Shown here: positions 56,328 to 64,000 of the stretch, in pieces
Layout: every line of letters starts with the position of its first letter
Numbering within the stretch: the stretch's first letter is position 1
Notes under the pieces: model-generated
The model's database searches: none
What the model saw: only the letters and a program-made list of their open reading frames with translations
What the model was told of the DNA's origin: nothing
Source: Acinetobacter ihumii
GTDB lineage: Bacteria; Pseudomonadota; Gammaproteobacteria; Pseudomonadales; Moraxellaceae
Length of the DNA: 64,000 bases
Direction of reading: 5' to 3'
Assembly (NCBI RefSeq): GCF_900625095.1
Contig: NZ_LR130760.1
Coordinates: 2,183,005 to 2,247,004 of the forward strand
Position numbers and translations under genes: made by a program

Positions 56328-57203
56328 TTAAAAATCTAGTTCACGAATCAGTGTTTTAAAATCATCGCCTAAATTAGGATGTTCAATCCCATAATGCAAC
56401 ACGGCTTTTAAATAGCCCAATTTGCTGCCGCAGTCAAAGGTTTGTCCTTGCATGCGATAGGCTTCAACTTGTTCTGTTTTCTGCAACATGGCAATTGCGT
56501 CGGTGAGTTGAATTTCATTGCCCGTGCCTTTAGGTGTTTGCTCTAGTAATTGCATAATCTTGGCAGGTAATACATAACGACCAACCACTGAGAGATTGGA
56601 TGGGGCAGAACCTACCGCAGGTTTTTCGACAATGCCCTGCATGATTTGGCTTTGACCTTCTGCAGGAATCAATGCAACATCCACAATGCCATATTGATCC
56701 ACTAAATCATCAGACACCGCTTCAACCATAATTTGCGCAGCAGAAGCTTGGGTATAACGCTGAATCATACGTGTCAAATCATTTTGTTCAGATTTTGCTT
56801 TCACTAATACATCTGGCAATAAAACTACAAAATCATCATCACCAACGATGCTTTTGGCACAAAGCACAGCATGACCTAAACCTAAAGGCTGTGGCTGGCG
56901 GACACTGACCACACTGACATGCTCAGGCACAATCTCGGTAATTTCTTTGAGCAAATCAAACTTCTTTTTTTCTTCTAAAGTCGTTTCAAGTTCAAAGTTA
57001 CGATCGAAATAATTTTCAATAGACGCTTTAGATGAATGTGTCACCAAAATAATTTGTTCGATACCCGCAGCAACCGCTTCACGTACCACATATTCAATGG
57101 CAGGACGATCCACTACAGTCACCATTTCTTTGGGGATAGACTTACTTGCAGGTAAAAAACGGGTGCCAAGACCTGCAACGGGTAAAATTGCTTTTTTGAT
57201 CAT
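56328..57203 (-). CDS. galU: UTP-glucose-1-phosphate uridylyltransferase
   Basis: A 291-residue nucleotidyltransferase making UDP-glucose. The N-terminal AILPVAGLGTRFLPASKSIPKEM is the family signature, followed by VVDRPAIEYVV, LGLGHAVLCAK, and FDCGSKLGYLKA near the end. The ATG at 57203 starts at the conserved MIKKAILPVAG; the upstream ribosome site is weak. It is first of galU-ugd-gpi-gne1 and lies 140 bases after the initiating transferase gene. Confidence 0.96.
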   Translation of the reverse strand: MIKKAILPVAGLGTRFLPASKSIPKEMVTVVDRPAIEYVVREAVAAGIEQIILVTHSSKASIENYFDRNFELETTLEEKKKFDLLKEITEIVPEHVSVVSVRQPQPLGLGHAVLCAKSIVGDDDFVVLLPDVLVKAKSEQNDLTRMIQRYTQASAAQIMVEAVSDDLVDQYGIVDVALIPAEGQSQIMQGIVEKPAVGSAPSNLSVVGRYVLPAKIMQLLEQTPKGTGNEIQLTDAIAMLQKTEQVEAYRMQGQTFDCGSKLGYLKAVLHYGIEHPNLGDDFKTLIRELDF

Positions 57204-57342
57204 AAAATTACACAAAGTAATGAGTTAAAGTTAAAAAATGTTGTCTATATAACATATCGTAAGTTTCAATTGCTTGAATTCTATCAAGATCAAATTTTTT
57301 AAAACGCATATATTTAGTCATTTCATGTAATTTTATGTCGGT

Positions 57343-58707
57343 CTAATAAGCAGCTTTGTTTATAAACCCTTTAAATACCGTAAGAAAAATAATTTTAAGG
57401 TCTAAGAGCAAACTCCATGTGCGAATATACTCAAGATCACATTCAATGCGCTTTTCCATTTTATCTAGTGTATCAGTCTCACCGCGCCAACCGCTTATTT
57501 GTGCTAGCCCTGTAATACCTGGTTTTACTTTATGTCGAAGCATATAACCTGGAATAAGTTTACGATATTCTTCGTTATGTGCAACGGCATGGGGGCGTGG
57601 TCCTACAATGGACATATTGCCTAAAATCACATTAAAAAATTGAGGTAACTCATCTAAAGACGTACGTCGTATAAACCGCCCGACTGTAGTCACGCGTGGG
57701 TCATCTTTGGTTGCTTGCGTGACCTTTGCGCCATTTTCCATAACTTTCATGCTACGAAACTTATAAACCCGTATAGATTTACCATTTAGACCATAACGTA
57801 ATTGTTTAAACAAAACAGGACCTGGCGAAGTGGCTTTAATTGCGATGGCAATCATAAGTAATATCGGAGAAATTAAAACAAGAATCATTGAACCAATCAC
57901 AATATCTTCAATACGTTTTAAAAAGCGGTTAATACCGTCTATACGTGAGTCAAAAAGTGGGATAGTTGGCGTGTTATTAATTTCTTCAACACGAGAGTAT
58001 AAAAAATCGAAAGAAAATAGATCAGGAACAATAATTGCAGAACATGTCGTATCTGCCAGCAACTCTAATACTGACTCGACCTGCTGAATATTTTTTTGAT
58101 CAATCACTAAATAAACTTTACGTACAACACCTGACTGAATTTTTTCTATCGCGTCTTGAATGCCACCTGTATAGGTAGAATTATTAAAATCGATATGCCA
58201 TGAAAATAATCCGACAGGACAATACCCCGTCCATTTCGATATACTTAAATCTAAAAAAAGTTTTTCGGCTTTAGCAGAGTCACCAATGACCATGACCCCT
58301 TGAGCTTGCTGGGTAAATGAAAAAAATAAATTATAAAGAATACGAATTGATGCTCGGGCTATCATCATAAATATAATGATGAGTACAGAAGCTTGTATAA
58401 TTAAGCTAAGGTTAAGCGTTTGAAAGAAAAAGCTAATAACACCAAAAACCAGTACACTACAAATAATGTTTTTAAAGCATGAAATATATTCTTTGGTTAA
58501 ACTTATACCGCGCCAAGAACGATAGAAGTCAGTCACACCGCCTAACAGCTGAAATATACTCACAATCGTTAAAAATGCAAGCAATGTACTGTTATTTATA
58601 GACAAGTGATTGACTTTAAAGGAAAAATATAAACCTAAATAGATTGAAACGACATCACAAAATCTTTGTAACATTGAAACATAGGATGCATTTAATCTAG
58701 AAGCCAT
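57343..58707 (-). CDS. undecaprenyl-phosphate sugar-1-phosphate transferase, WcaJ/WbaP type
   Basis: A 454-residue polyprenol-phosphate hexose-phosphate transferase of the full-length WcaJ type: four N-terminal membrane helices, a central CoA-binding-like domain (MVIGDSAKAEKLFLDLS), a fifth membrane segment near residue 275 (IGSMILVLISPILLMIAIAI), and the catalytic domain with KFRSM, TSLDELPQFFNVILGNMSIVGPRP and ITGLAQISGWRGETD. It would start capsule repeat units by placing glucose-1-P (or galactose-1-P) on undecaprenyl phosphate. Most A. baumannii loci use the short ItrA type instead. AAGG is six bases before the ATG. Confidence 0.9.
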   Translation of the reverse strand: MASRLNASYVSMLQRFCDVVSIYLGLYFSFKVNHLSINNSTLLAFLTIVSIFQLLGGVTDFYRSWRGISLTKEYISCFKNIICSVLVFGVISFFFQTLNLSLIIQASVLIIIFMMIARASIRILYNLFFSFTQQAQGVMVIGDSAKAEKLFLDLSISKWTGYCPVGLFSWHIDFNNSTYTGGIQDAIEKIQSGVVRKVYLVIDQKNIQQVESVLELLADTTCSAIIVPDLFSFDFLYSRVEEINNTPTIPLFDSRIDGINRFLKRIEDIVIGSMILVLISPILLMIAIAIKATSPGPVLFKQLRYGLNGKSIRVYKFRSMKVMENGAKVTQATKDDPRVTTVGRFIRRTSLDELPQFFNVILGNMSIVGPRPHAVAHNEEYRKLIPGYMLRHKVKPGITGLAQISGWRGETDTLDKMEKRIECDLEYIRTWSLLLDLKIIFLTVFKGFINKAAY

Positions 58708-58746
58708 CTTTTACCTTAATATAATTACTAATTTTTACTTATAAAA

Positions 58747-58777
58747 CAGTATGATAGTCTTTCACACTATCATACTG
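58747..58777. promoter_or_regulatory. 12-bp hairpin in the wcaJ-type/manC divergent region
   Basis: CAGTATGATAGT (58747-58758) pairs perfectly with ACTATCATACTG (58766-58777) around CTTTCAC. In the minus direction it is followed by TTTTATAAG 40 bases before the transferase gene, so it may act as a leaky attenuator; it could also be an operator. A weak minus-strand promoter candidate (TTGGCG, 16 bases, TAAAAT at 58812-58839) lies upstream of it. Confidence 0.45.
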
Positions 58778-59005
58778 CAAATTTACACTAATAAGATGTA
58801 TAAAAATACAAATTTTAGCTATAACACACGTCGCGCCAATAATATCGTCAATCATATCTTATTTGACTAGATTTTTTATGTATAAATTAAATTTCTTTAA
58901 CAGAAAATTTTCGATTCCTGTGTTTAAATTTGAGTTATCCTAAACCCGTTGAGCTCTGAAGCTTTACTTTTTTTTTATCAAAAAAACATGATATAAAGGT
59001 TGCCA

Positions 59006-60427
59006 ATGACAACAAAGATTTTGCCTGTAATTATGGCGGGTGGTAGTGGTACTCGCTTATGGCCACTTTCACGAACTCAATATCCAAAACAATTTTTAAA
59101 ACTCTCGCCCGATGGCTTTACACTATTACAAGCAACTCTACTCAGATTAAGAAATTTAGACTGTGCTGAACCCATTATTATTTGTAATGAAGAGCATCGT
59201 TTTCTAGCCGCTGAACAAATGCGTGAAATTGGTATAAAAGCGAAAATTATTTTAGAACCTGAAGGTAAAAATACCGCTCCTGCAATTACACTTGCTGCTA
59301 TTTACCAAGCGCAAATTAACACATCACAAGATGATTATTTAATGCTTGTTCTAGCGGCTGACCATGTGATTACAGAACAAGATCGCTTTGAACAAAGTAT
59401 TCATAACGCAGTTGAACTCGCACAAAAAGATAAGCTCGTTACATTTGGAATTGTTCCTACTCATGCGGAAACAGGGTATGGTTACATAGAAAAAGGTGAA
59501 GCTAAACTCTCTGGTTTTGAAGTAAAACGTTTTGTAGAAAAACCTGACTTTGAAACTGCACAGCAGTATTTAGACAGCCATCAGTTCCTATGGAACAGTG
59601 GCATGTTTATGTTTAAAGCAGATGTTTATTTAAATGAACTAGAAAAGTATGCTTTAGATATTTATACCTCTTGTCAAGCTGCTATGCAGAATACTCAGTC
59701 TGACTTAGATTTCGTTCGTATTGATAAATCTGCATTTTCTCAGTGTCGCTCTGAGTCCATTGACTATGCAGTAATGGAAAAAACGACTGACGCAGTGGTG
59801 GTTCCTTTAGATGCAAACTGGAACGATGTAGGTTCATGGTCTGCCCTTTGGGATATTCAAACTAAAGACATTCAAGGAAATGTGATTACAGGTGATGTAA
59901 TTAGCATCAATAGTGAAAAGAACTACATTCATAGTGAAAGTAGACTAGTTAGTTTACTCGGTGTAGAAAACTTAGTTGTGATAGAAACCAAAGATGCTGT
60001 GTTAGTGGCTGATAAATCTAAAGTCCAAGATATTAAGAAAATTGTTGAAACGCTAAAACAACAAAATCGAACTGAACACTTTTGTCATCGAGAGGTTTAT
60101 CGCCCTTGGGGTAAATATGATAGTATTGACCATGCCGAGCGCTACCAAGTTAAACGCATAACAGTAAAACCTGGGCAAAAACTTTCTATACAAATGCATC
60201 ATCACCGTGCCGAGCACTGGATTGTGGTGAGTGGCACAGCTCGTATTCATAAAGGTAAAGATAATTTTTTATTGGCTGAAAATGAGTCTGTGTACATTCC
60301 TTTAGGTGAAATTCATGCATTAGAGAATCCAGGTAAAGTTCCTTTAGAGCTTATAGAAGTTCAATCTGGTTCTTATTTGGGTGAAGACGACATTGTACGT
60401 TTTGAAGATTTGTATGGTCGCTGTTAA
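59006..60427 (+). CDS. manC: mannose-1-phosphate guanylyltransferase / mannose-6-phosphate isomerase
   Basis: A 473-residue bifunctional type II enzyme: an N-terminal nucleotidyltransferase domain with [21 protein letters not shown] and FVEKPD, and a C-terminal cupin isomerase domain with [26 protein letters not shown] and [13 protein letters not shown]. It makes GDP-mannose, with mannose-1-P supplied by pgm/manB at the other end of the locus. The ATG at 59006 has AGG six bases ahead. It is the only gene in this part of the K locus on the plus strand. No gmd/fcl genes are visible, so mannose itself may be the sugar used. Confidence 0.95.
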   Translation: MTTKILPVIMAGGSGTRLWPLSRTQYPKQFLKLSPDGFTLLQATLLRLRNLDCAEPIIICNEEHRFLAAEQMREIGIKAKIILEPEGKNTAPAITLAAIYQAQINTSQDDYLMLVLAADHVITEQDRFEQSIHNAVELAQKDKLVTFGIVPTHAETGYGYIEKGEAKLSGFEVKRFVEKPDFETAQQYLDSHQFLWNSGMFMFKADVYLNELEKYALDIYTSCQAAMQNTQSDLDFVRIDKSAFSQCRSESIDYAVMEKTTDAVVVPLDANWNDVGSWSALWDIQTKDIQGNVITGDVISINSEKNYIHSESRLVSLLGVENLVVIETKDAVLVADKSKVQDIKKIVETLKQQNRTEHFCHREVYRPWGKYDSIDHAERYQVKRITVKPGQKLSIQMHHHRAEHWIVVSGTARIHKGKDNFLLAENESVYIPLGEIHALENPGKVPLELIEVQSGSYLGEDDIVRFEDLYGRC

Positions 60428-60439
60428 AAAATAGTAACT

Positions 60440-60469
60440 CAATCCAAGCCGAGCATTTGGCTTGGATTG
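60440..60469. terminator. hairpin between convergent manC and glycosyltransferase genes
   Basis: CAATCCAAGCC (60440-60450) pairs with GGCTTGGATTG (60459-60469) around an eight-base loop; T-rich sequence follows on both sides at a short distance. Confidence 0.65.
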
Positions 60470-60484
60470 TCTAATTTATAAATA

Positions 60485-61627
60485 TTACATCGATTCTTTT
60501 TTAGCGACCCATTTTTGCTGAACATACTGGTTAATTTCACTGCGAAAGCGTTGATTGGAAAACTTTAAAGCCTGATTACGGCAGTTTTCTGGCAAAAATA
60601 AATCACAATTTCGCTCAAAGTCTTCAACCGCCGCAATCACACTTGAGACTTCCTGTTTATCGAAAAAAGCGCCCGTTGGATTTGCAGAGTGAATAGAGTT
60701 TATGGTCTCTAATGCCCCACCTTTACCAAAAGCAATCACTGGTGTACCAGATGCTTGAGACTCAACAGGTGTAATACCAAAATCTTCTTCCGCCGCAAAT
60801 ACAAAGGCTTTAGCACGCTGCATATGATCTTGCATCACACTATTCGGTTGATAACCTAAAATCTCGATATTATATGTCGCTTTAGATTTAATTTTTTGCA
60901 TGTCTGGGCCATCGCCAATGACCACTAGTTTTTTGTTTGGCATTTGGGCGAAAGCCTCAACAATTAAATCAATTTTTTTGTATGGCACCATACGTGAAGC
61001 TGTAAAGTAAAAATTATCTTTGTTTTCACGTAGTGTAAATCGGTCTGTGTCGACAGGAGGATAAATTACATCTGCATCGCGCCCGTAAACCTTATGTATA
61101 CGACGAGCAATAAACTTGGAGTTTGCAACAAAGTGATCTACTCCATTGGCAGTGCGGTAATCCCACATTCTTATTTTGTGTAATAACCAACGTACAATTA
61201 TAGCTTTTATGCCTTTCGTTAGCCCCAACTCGCGTAAATACTGATGCTGTAAGTCCCATGCATAGCGGATAGGCGAGTGAACATAACTAATGTGTAATTG
61301 ATCTGGCCCCGTAAGTACACCTTTAGCGACCGCATGGCTACTGGATAAAATGACATCGTAGGCAGAAACATCTAACTGCTCGATAGCTAAGGGCATGAAT
61401 GGAAGATAATTGCGGTATTTTGTTTCAGCTTTAGGAAATTTTTGAATAAATGTTGTTTGTGCACTTTTACCTAAAAAATGCTGACGACTTTCATCATTTA
61501 AAAAATCAATAACAGCAAAAAGATCTGACTTTGGAAATACTTTAAGCATTTCACTAATTACACGTTCAGCTCCTGCATAAGTTACCAACCAATCAGCAAC
61601 CACAGCAACATTGGGTGAAGTATGCAT
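60485..61627 (-). CDS. GT4-family glycosyltransferase, WbaZ-like
   Basis: A 380-residue GT-B glycosyltransferase of family 4. The N-terminal half has VVADWLVTYAGAERVISEM, ISYVHSPIRYAWDLQHQYL and FVANSKFIARRIHKVYG; the C-terminal donor domain has YFTASRMVPYKKIDLIVEAF and the EEDFGITPVESQASGTPVIAFGKGG block with the catalytic-type Glu. The pattern resembles WbaZ mannosyltransferases, and manC is adjacent, so addition of mannose from GDP-mannose is plausible but unproven. It begins a minus-strand set continuing to the right edge. Confidence 0.85.
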   Translation of the reverse strand: MHTSPNVAVVADWLVTYAGAERVISEMLKVFPKSDLFAVIDFLNDESRQHFLGKSAQTTFIQKFPKAETKYRNYLPFMPLAIEQLDVSAYDVILSSSHAVAKGVLTGPDQLHISYVHSPIRYAWDLQHQYLRELGLTKGIKAIIVRWLLHKIRMWDYRTANGVDHFVANSKFIARRIHKVYGRDADVIYPPVDTDRFTLRENKDNFYFTASRMVPYKKIDLIVEAFAQMPNKKLVVIGDGPDMQKIKSKATYNIEILGYQPNSVMQDHMQRAKAFVFAAEEDFGITPVESQASGTPVIAFGKGGALETINSIHSANPTGAFFDKQEVSSVIAAVEDFERNCDLFLPENCRNQALKFSNQRFRSEINQYVQQKWVAKKESM

Positions 61628-61639
61628 AAATTATTCTCA

Positions 61640-62356
61640 CTAAGTATTAAAAAATCTTTTTACTATATTTAACAGTAAAATGAACCTATAGCTAATCATT
61701 TGACTGAGGCTATTTGAACTTTTTTCAGAAGCTGACGAAGCATTAAAATCATGACGTCTATACAGTAAATAACACTCATTAAGAAAAAAAGTCTTACCAT
61801 GGATTTCAGCAACCAAGCCGATCCACCAGTCGTGCATAGGTATGTTATCAGGGAAAGGTAAGCTTTTCTCTAGAGTACTTCTAGAAAAACACATACAACA
61901 ACCATGAAAACCACCTTTATAAAGATTTTTAAAAAAACCTGATTTAGAATTTCTCAGTCGAAAATAAGATGAATAAATCTCATCCAAGTCATTATTCACC
62001 ACTTTACAGTCAGTCACAACAAGTGAAATTTCTTTATTTTCTTGCATTACATTAATGCAATTCTTTATTTTATTTGGAAGCCAAATATCATCTTGATCAG
62101 ATAAAAAAATATAATCTCCTGAAGCCGCTTTCAAAGAATTTTCAAAATTTTTTATAATTCCTTGTTTTGGCCCCTTTATTACTTTTATGCGATTATCTTT
62201 AAATCTTAATACTTCATTGATGGTATTATCGGTTGAACCATCATCGGAGATAATCAATTCATCATCTACCCCCAACTGAATTAATATACTATCAACCTGC
62301 TCATAAATAAAAGGTCCACCATTATAAGTAGCCATACAAACAGAAATCATTTTCAT
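61640..62356 (-). CDS. GT2-family glycosyltransferase
   Basis: A 238-residue GT-A enzyme of family 2: SVCMATYNGGPFIYEQVDSI at the start, the IISDDGSTDNT nucleotide-binding motif, FLSDQDDIWLPNKI with the DxD-type metal site near residue 90, and HDWW near residue 180. Similar proteins transfer rhamnose or other sugars in O-antigen and capsule synthesis. The coding sequence is very AT-rich compared with gpi or galU. Its start overlaps the previous stop by four bases (ATGA). Donor and linkage cannot be read from the sequence. Confidence 0.82.
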   Translation of the reverse strand: MKMISVCMATYNGGPFIYEQVDSILIQLGVDDELIISDDGSTDNTINEVLRFKDNRIKVIKGPKQGIIKNFENSLKAASGDYIFLSDQDDIWLPNKIKNCINVMQENKEISLVVTDCKVVNNDLDEIYSSYFRLRNSKSGFFKNLYKGGFHGCCMCFSRSTLEKSLPFPDNIPMHDWWIGLVAEIHGKTFFLNECYLLYRRHDFNASSASEKSSNSLSQMISYRFILLLNIVKRFFNT

Positions 62357-63249
62357 TCACTCTTTAAAAACAAATACTTTAAACCGTCTCTAGTTCCTTT
62401 TAACATTACTTTAAAATATTCACTTCTTTTGTTAACACGTAGTAATATTAAGAATTGCTGATAAAAACTAAAAAAAATCATCCTAAACGAAAACAAAACA
62501 GGAATATGTGACTCTTTTAACATATAAAATGAATTTCGTATAATAAAGTAACGCCTAAAAGGCGAATGAAGAGGGCTTTTAAAAGGCCCCAACGTAACTA
62601 AATTATCACCAATCGTATGATACATCATAGCATTTTTAGAAACAAAATTTTTGAACCCTAAAGACTCGATTCTAAAACACCATTCCGTATCCACGCAATC
62701 AATAAAATAGTTTTCGCGTAATAAACCAACCTTTTTTATTGTATCTACAGCAATCAAAGAACCTGAAGAAATTAATAACTTGACTGAAGTTGTTTCACTC
62801 ATTTCATTTAAGTTAATTTTTTTTAAAATACCATATTTTGTTACATCATTCACACTATAGATAAAATTAAAACGTGGGTCAATATATTTAGGACCTATTA
62901 AGCCAACTGCTATACCTTGATCTACAAGAGACTTATAATCAGCATATAAATGAAAAATAAAGTTTGAATCAATAGTACTATCCTGATCAAAGAAAATAAT
63001 ATAACCTACATTATTGTCTATACAATAGTTTATGCCAATATTTTGAGCGGCTGCTATACCTAAATTTTGTTTAAGAAATATGGTATCTATAGAATAGTTA
63101 TTTTTTAAAATCTTAATATCATCCTGATTATCAGATCCATTATCAATTAGGATTAAATTAATCGAATTGATAGATACATCTTTAATCAAATTTTCCAAAT
63201 TGGAAATATTAGGATTAAACGTAACCACAACAGCATATATATTTACCAT
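62353..63249 (-). CDS. GT2-family glycosyltransferase, rhamnosyltransferase-like
   Basis: A 298-residue GT-A enzyme: AVVVTFNPNISNLENLI, LIDNGSDNQDD, NLGIAAAQNIGI, IIFFDQDSTID with the metal-binding DQD near residue 90, and FIDCVDTEWCFRIESLG near residue 190, a pattern typical of RfbF-like rhamnosyltransferases. No rhamnose biosynthesis genes are in the window, so the donor is unknown. It overlaps the next upstream gene by seven bases and shows the same strong AT bias. Confidence 0.83.
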   Translation of the reverse strand: MVNIYAVVVTFNPNISNLENLIKDVSINSINLILIDNGSDNQDDIKILKNNYSIDTIFLKQNLGIAAAQNIGINYCIDNNVGYIIFFDQDSTIDSNFIFHLYADYKSLVDQGIAVGLIGPKYIDPRFNFIYSVNDVTKYGILKKINLNEMSETTSVKLLISSGSLIAVDTIKKVGLLRENYFIDCVDTEWCFRIESLGFKNFVSKNAMMYHTIGDNLVTLGPFKSPLHSPFRRYFIIRNSFYMLKESHIPVLFSFRMIFFSFYQQFLILLRVNKRSEYFKVMLKGTRDGLKYLFLKSE

Positions 63250-64000
63250 GTAAAAATTCTCATAAAAGAAGCTAAACTAAAAAGTTTATTGATAGAATAA
63301 AAGTAAGTATATACATAAAAAGGAACAAAAATAACAATTGTAATCACTTTATAAGTATCAAAAACTTTATTTCTTGGAACCCATGCTAAAGAGAAAAAAC
63401 ATAAAAAAAGTAATATATCAGCATATCTCATAGCTATACTTGCATAATTTAATCCAATATAGGATGTAAATAATAAAATACACAAATTAGAAAGACTTAA
63501 ACTCAATAACCTTTTTTTTTCAAATTTATTATTTATAAATATAAATGTATAAAAATAAATAGCGAGACTAGTAAAAAATATATAAATATTTTTTGCTGAT
63601 ATTGGTGAAAACTCCTCCTTAAAATAAAAATTATCATAATCCATATATCTGGTATTTGCGATAAAAAACTCAAAAGATGAGATAAGAATTAATGTGATAA
63701 TTATAGCTACATAAGGCCTCTTATATAAATATTGGGAATATAAATAGATTACTACAACAAAAATAAAACCATAATGAAATAAAATAGCCCAAAAAAACAT
63801 AATTAATTGGTATTTATATTTTTTTTGTATTAATCCTATTAAAAAAAATCCGACAGCTAAACTACTTCGAATTTGAGTGACTTCCCACAAAGGAAAAAAG
63901 CAAAATAAATAAATAAATACAATAAATATAAATGAAAATAGACTTTTATTTTTAATAGAATATAAAAAAATATTAAACTTTAGAACCAAACCAATAAAAC
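63243..64000 (-). CDS. EpsG/Wzy-like polysaccharide polymerase, C-terminal part (5' end outside window)
   Basis: The frame is open to the last base of the window, so only the C-terminal 250 or so residues are seen. They are almost entirely hydrophobic, with about seven membrane segments. TQIRSSLAVGFFLIGLI followed by LFHYGFI is the pattern of EpsG-family polymerases, which join lipid-linked repeat units (Wzy role). A TTG at 63989 should not be taken as the start. The region is the most AT-rich in the window, as usual for variable capsule genes. Confidence 0.75.
   Translation of the reverse strand, partial: FIGLVLKFNIFLYSIKNKSLFSFIFIVFIYLFCFFPLWEVTQIRSSLAVGFFLIGLIQKKYKYQLIMFFWAILFHYGFIFVVVIYLYSQYLYKRPYVAIIITLILISSFEFFIANTRYMDYDNFYFKEEFSPISAKNIYIFFTSLAIYFYTFIFINNKFEKKRLLSLSLSNLCILLFTSYIGLNYASIAMRYADILLFLCFFSLAWVPRNKVFDTYKVITIVIFVPFYVYTYFYSINKLFSLASFMRIFTW

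Noticed and set aside
58708..59005. JUMPstart/ops element for RfaH
   Set aside because: No GGCGGTAGC-like sequence is present on either strand.

Overview
The window reads as chromosomal DNA of an Acinetobacter species. The main reasons are the 3' half of an Acinetobacter-type capsule (K) locus (galU-ugd-gpi-gne1 ... pgm) next to the lactate operon lldP-lldR-lldD-dld and tyrB, a BlsA-like BLUF photoreceptor, a zrlA-zur-zigA zinc cluster, and a mesX-mesD methionine synthase pair. Base composition is moderately AT-rich and becomes strongly AT-rich at the right edge. I do not assign a species. No rRNA, tRNA, CRISPR array, transposase or prophage gene was seen.

Left part (1-12 kb): the end of a TonB-dependent receptor gene and an exported arylsulfotransferase-like gene; mesX-mesD-flavin reductase, an apparent folate-independent methionine synthase system; a YbjJ-like MFS transporter preceded by a strong hairpin; otsBA for trehalose; a PPOX-fold stress protein and a BLUF photosensor.

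Centre-left (11.6-25 kb): the methylcitrate (propionate) operon gntR-prpB-prpC-acnD-prpF, with two matching operators and structured repeats inside it; then two divergent Zur-controlled transcripts. One is zrlA-zur-zigA (peptidase, sensor, metal chaperone). The other is folE2-hisI-gamma-carbonic anhydrase-pyrC, a set of stand-ins for zinc enzymes.

Centre (25-40 kb): urtABCDE urea/short-chain amide ABC importer, a one-domain ModE-like regulator, hemN, then D-alanine catabolism (dadA-dadX-ridA with cycA, divergent from an Lrp-type regulator) and tyrB.

Right part (40-64 kb): a repeat-bearing lipoprotein, the lactate operon with two LldR operators, a LysR regulator, and the capsule locus: pgm, a phosphoglycerol-transferase-like gene and a wzi-like gene, gne1-gpi-ugd-galU, a WcaJ-type initiating transferase, manC in the opposite orientation, three glycosyltransferases and the end of an EpsG/Wzy-like polymerase. 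The sugar genes make UDP-Glc, UDP-Gal and GDP-Man (and nominally UDP-GlcA) for capsule repeat units. The K-locus Ugd lacks the usual catalytic cysteine, and the Zur-linked dihydroorotase lacks the first metal-binding histidine; these two are the protein-level observations I would check first.
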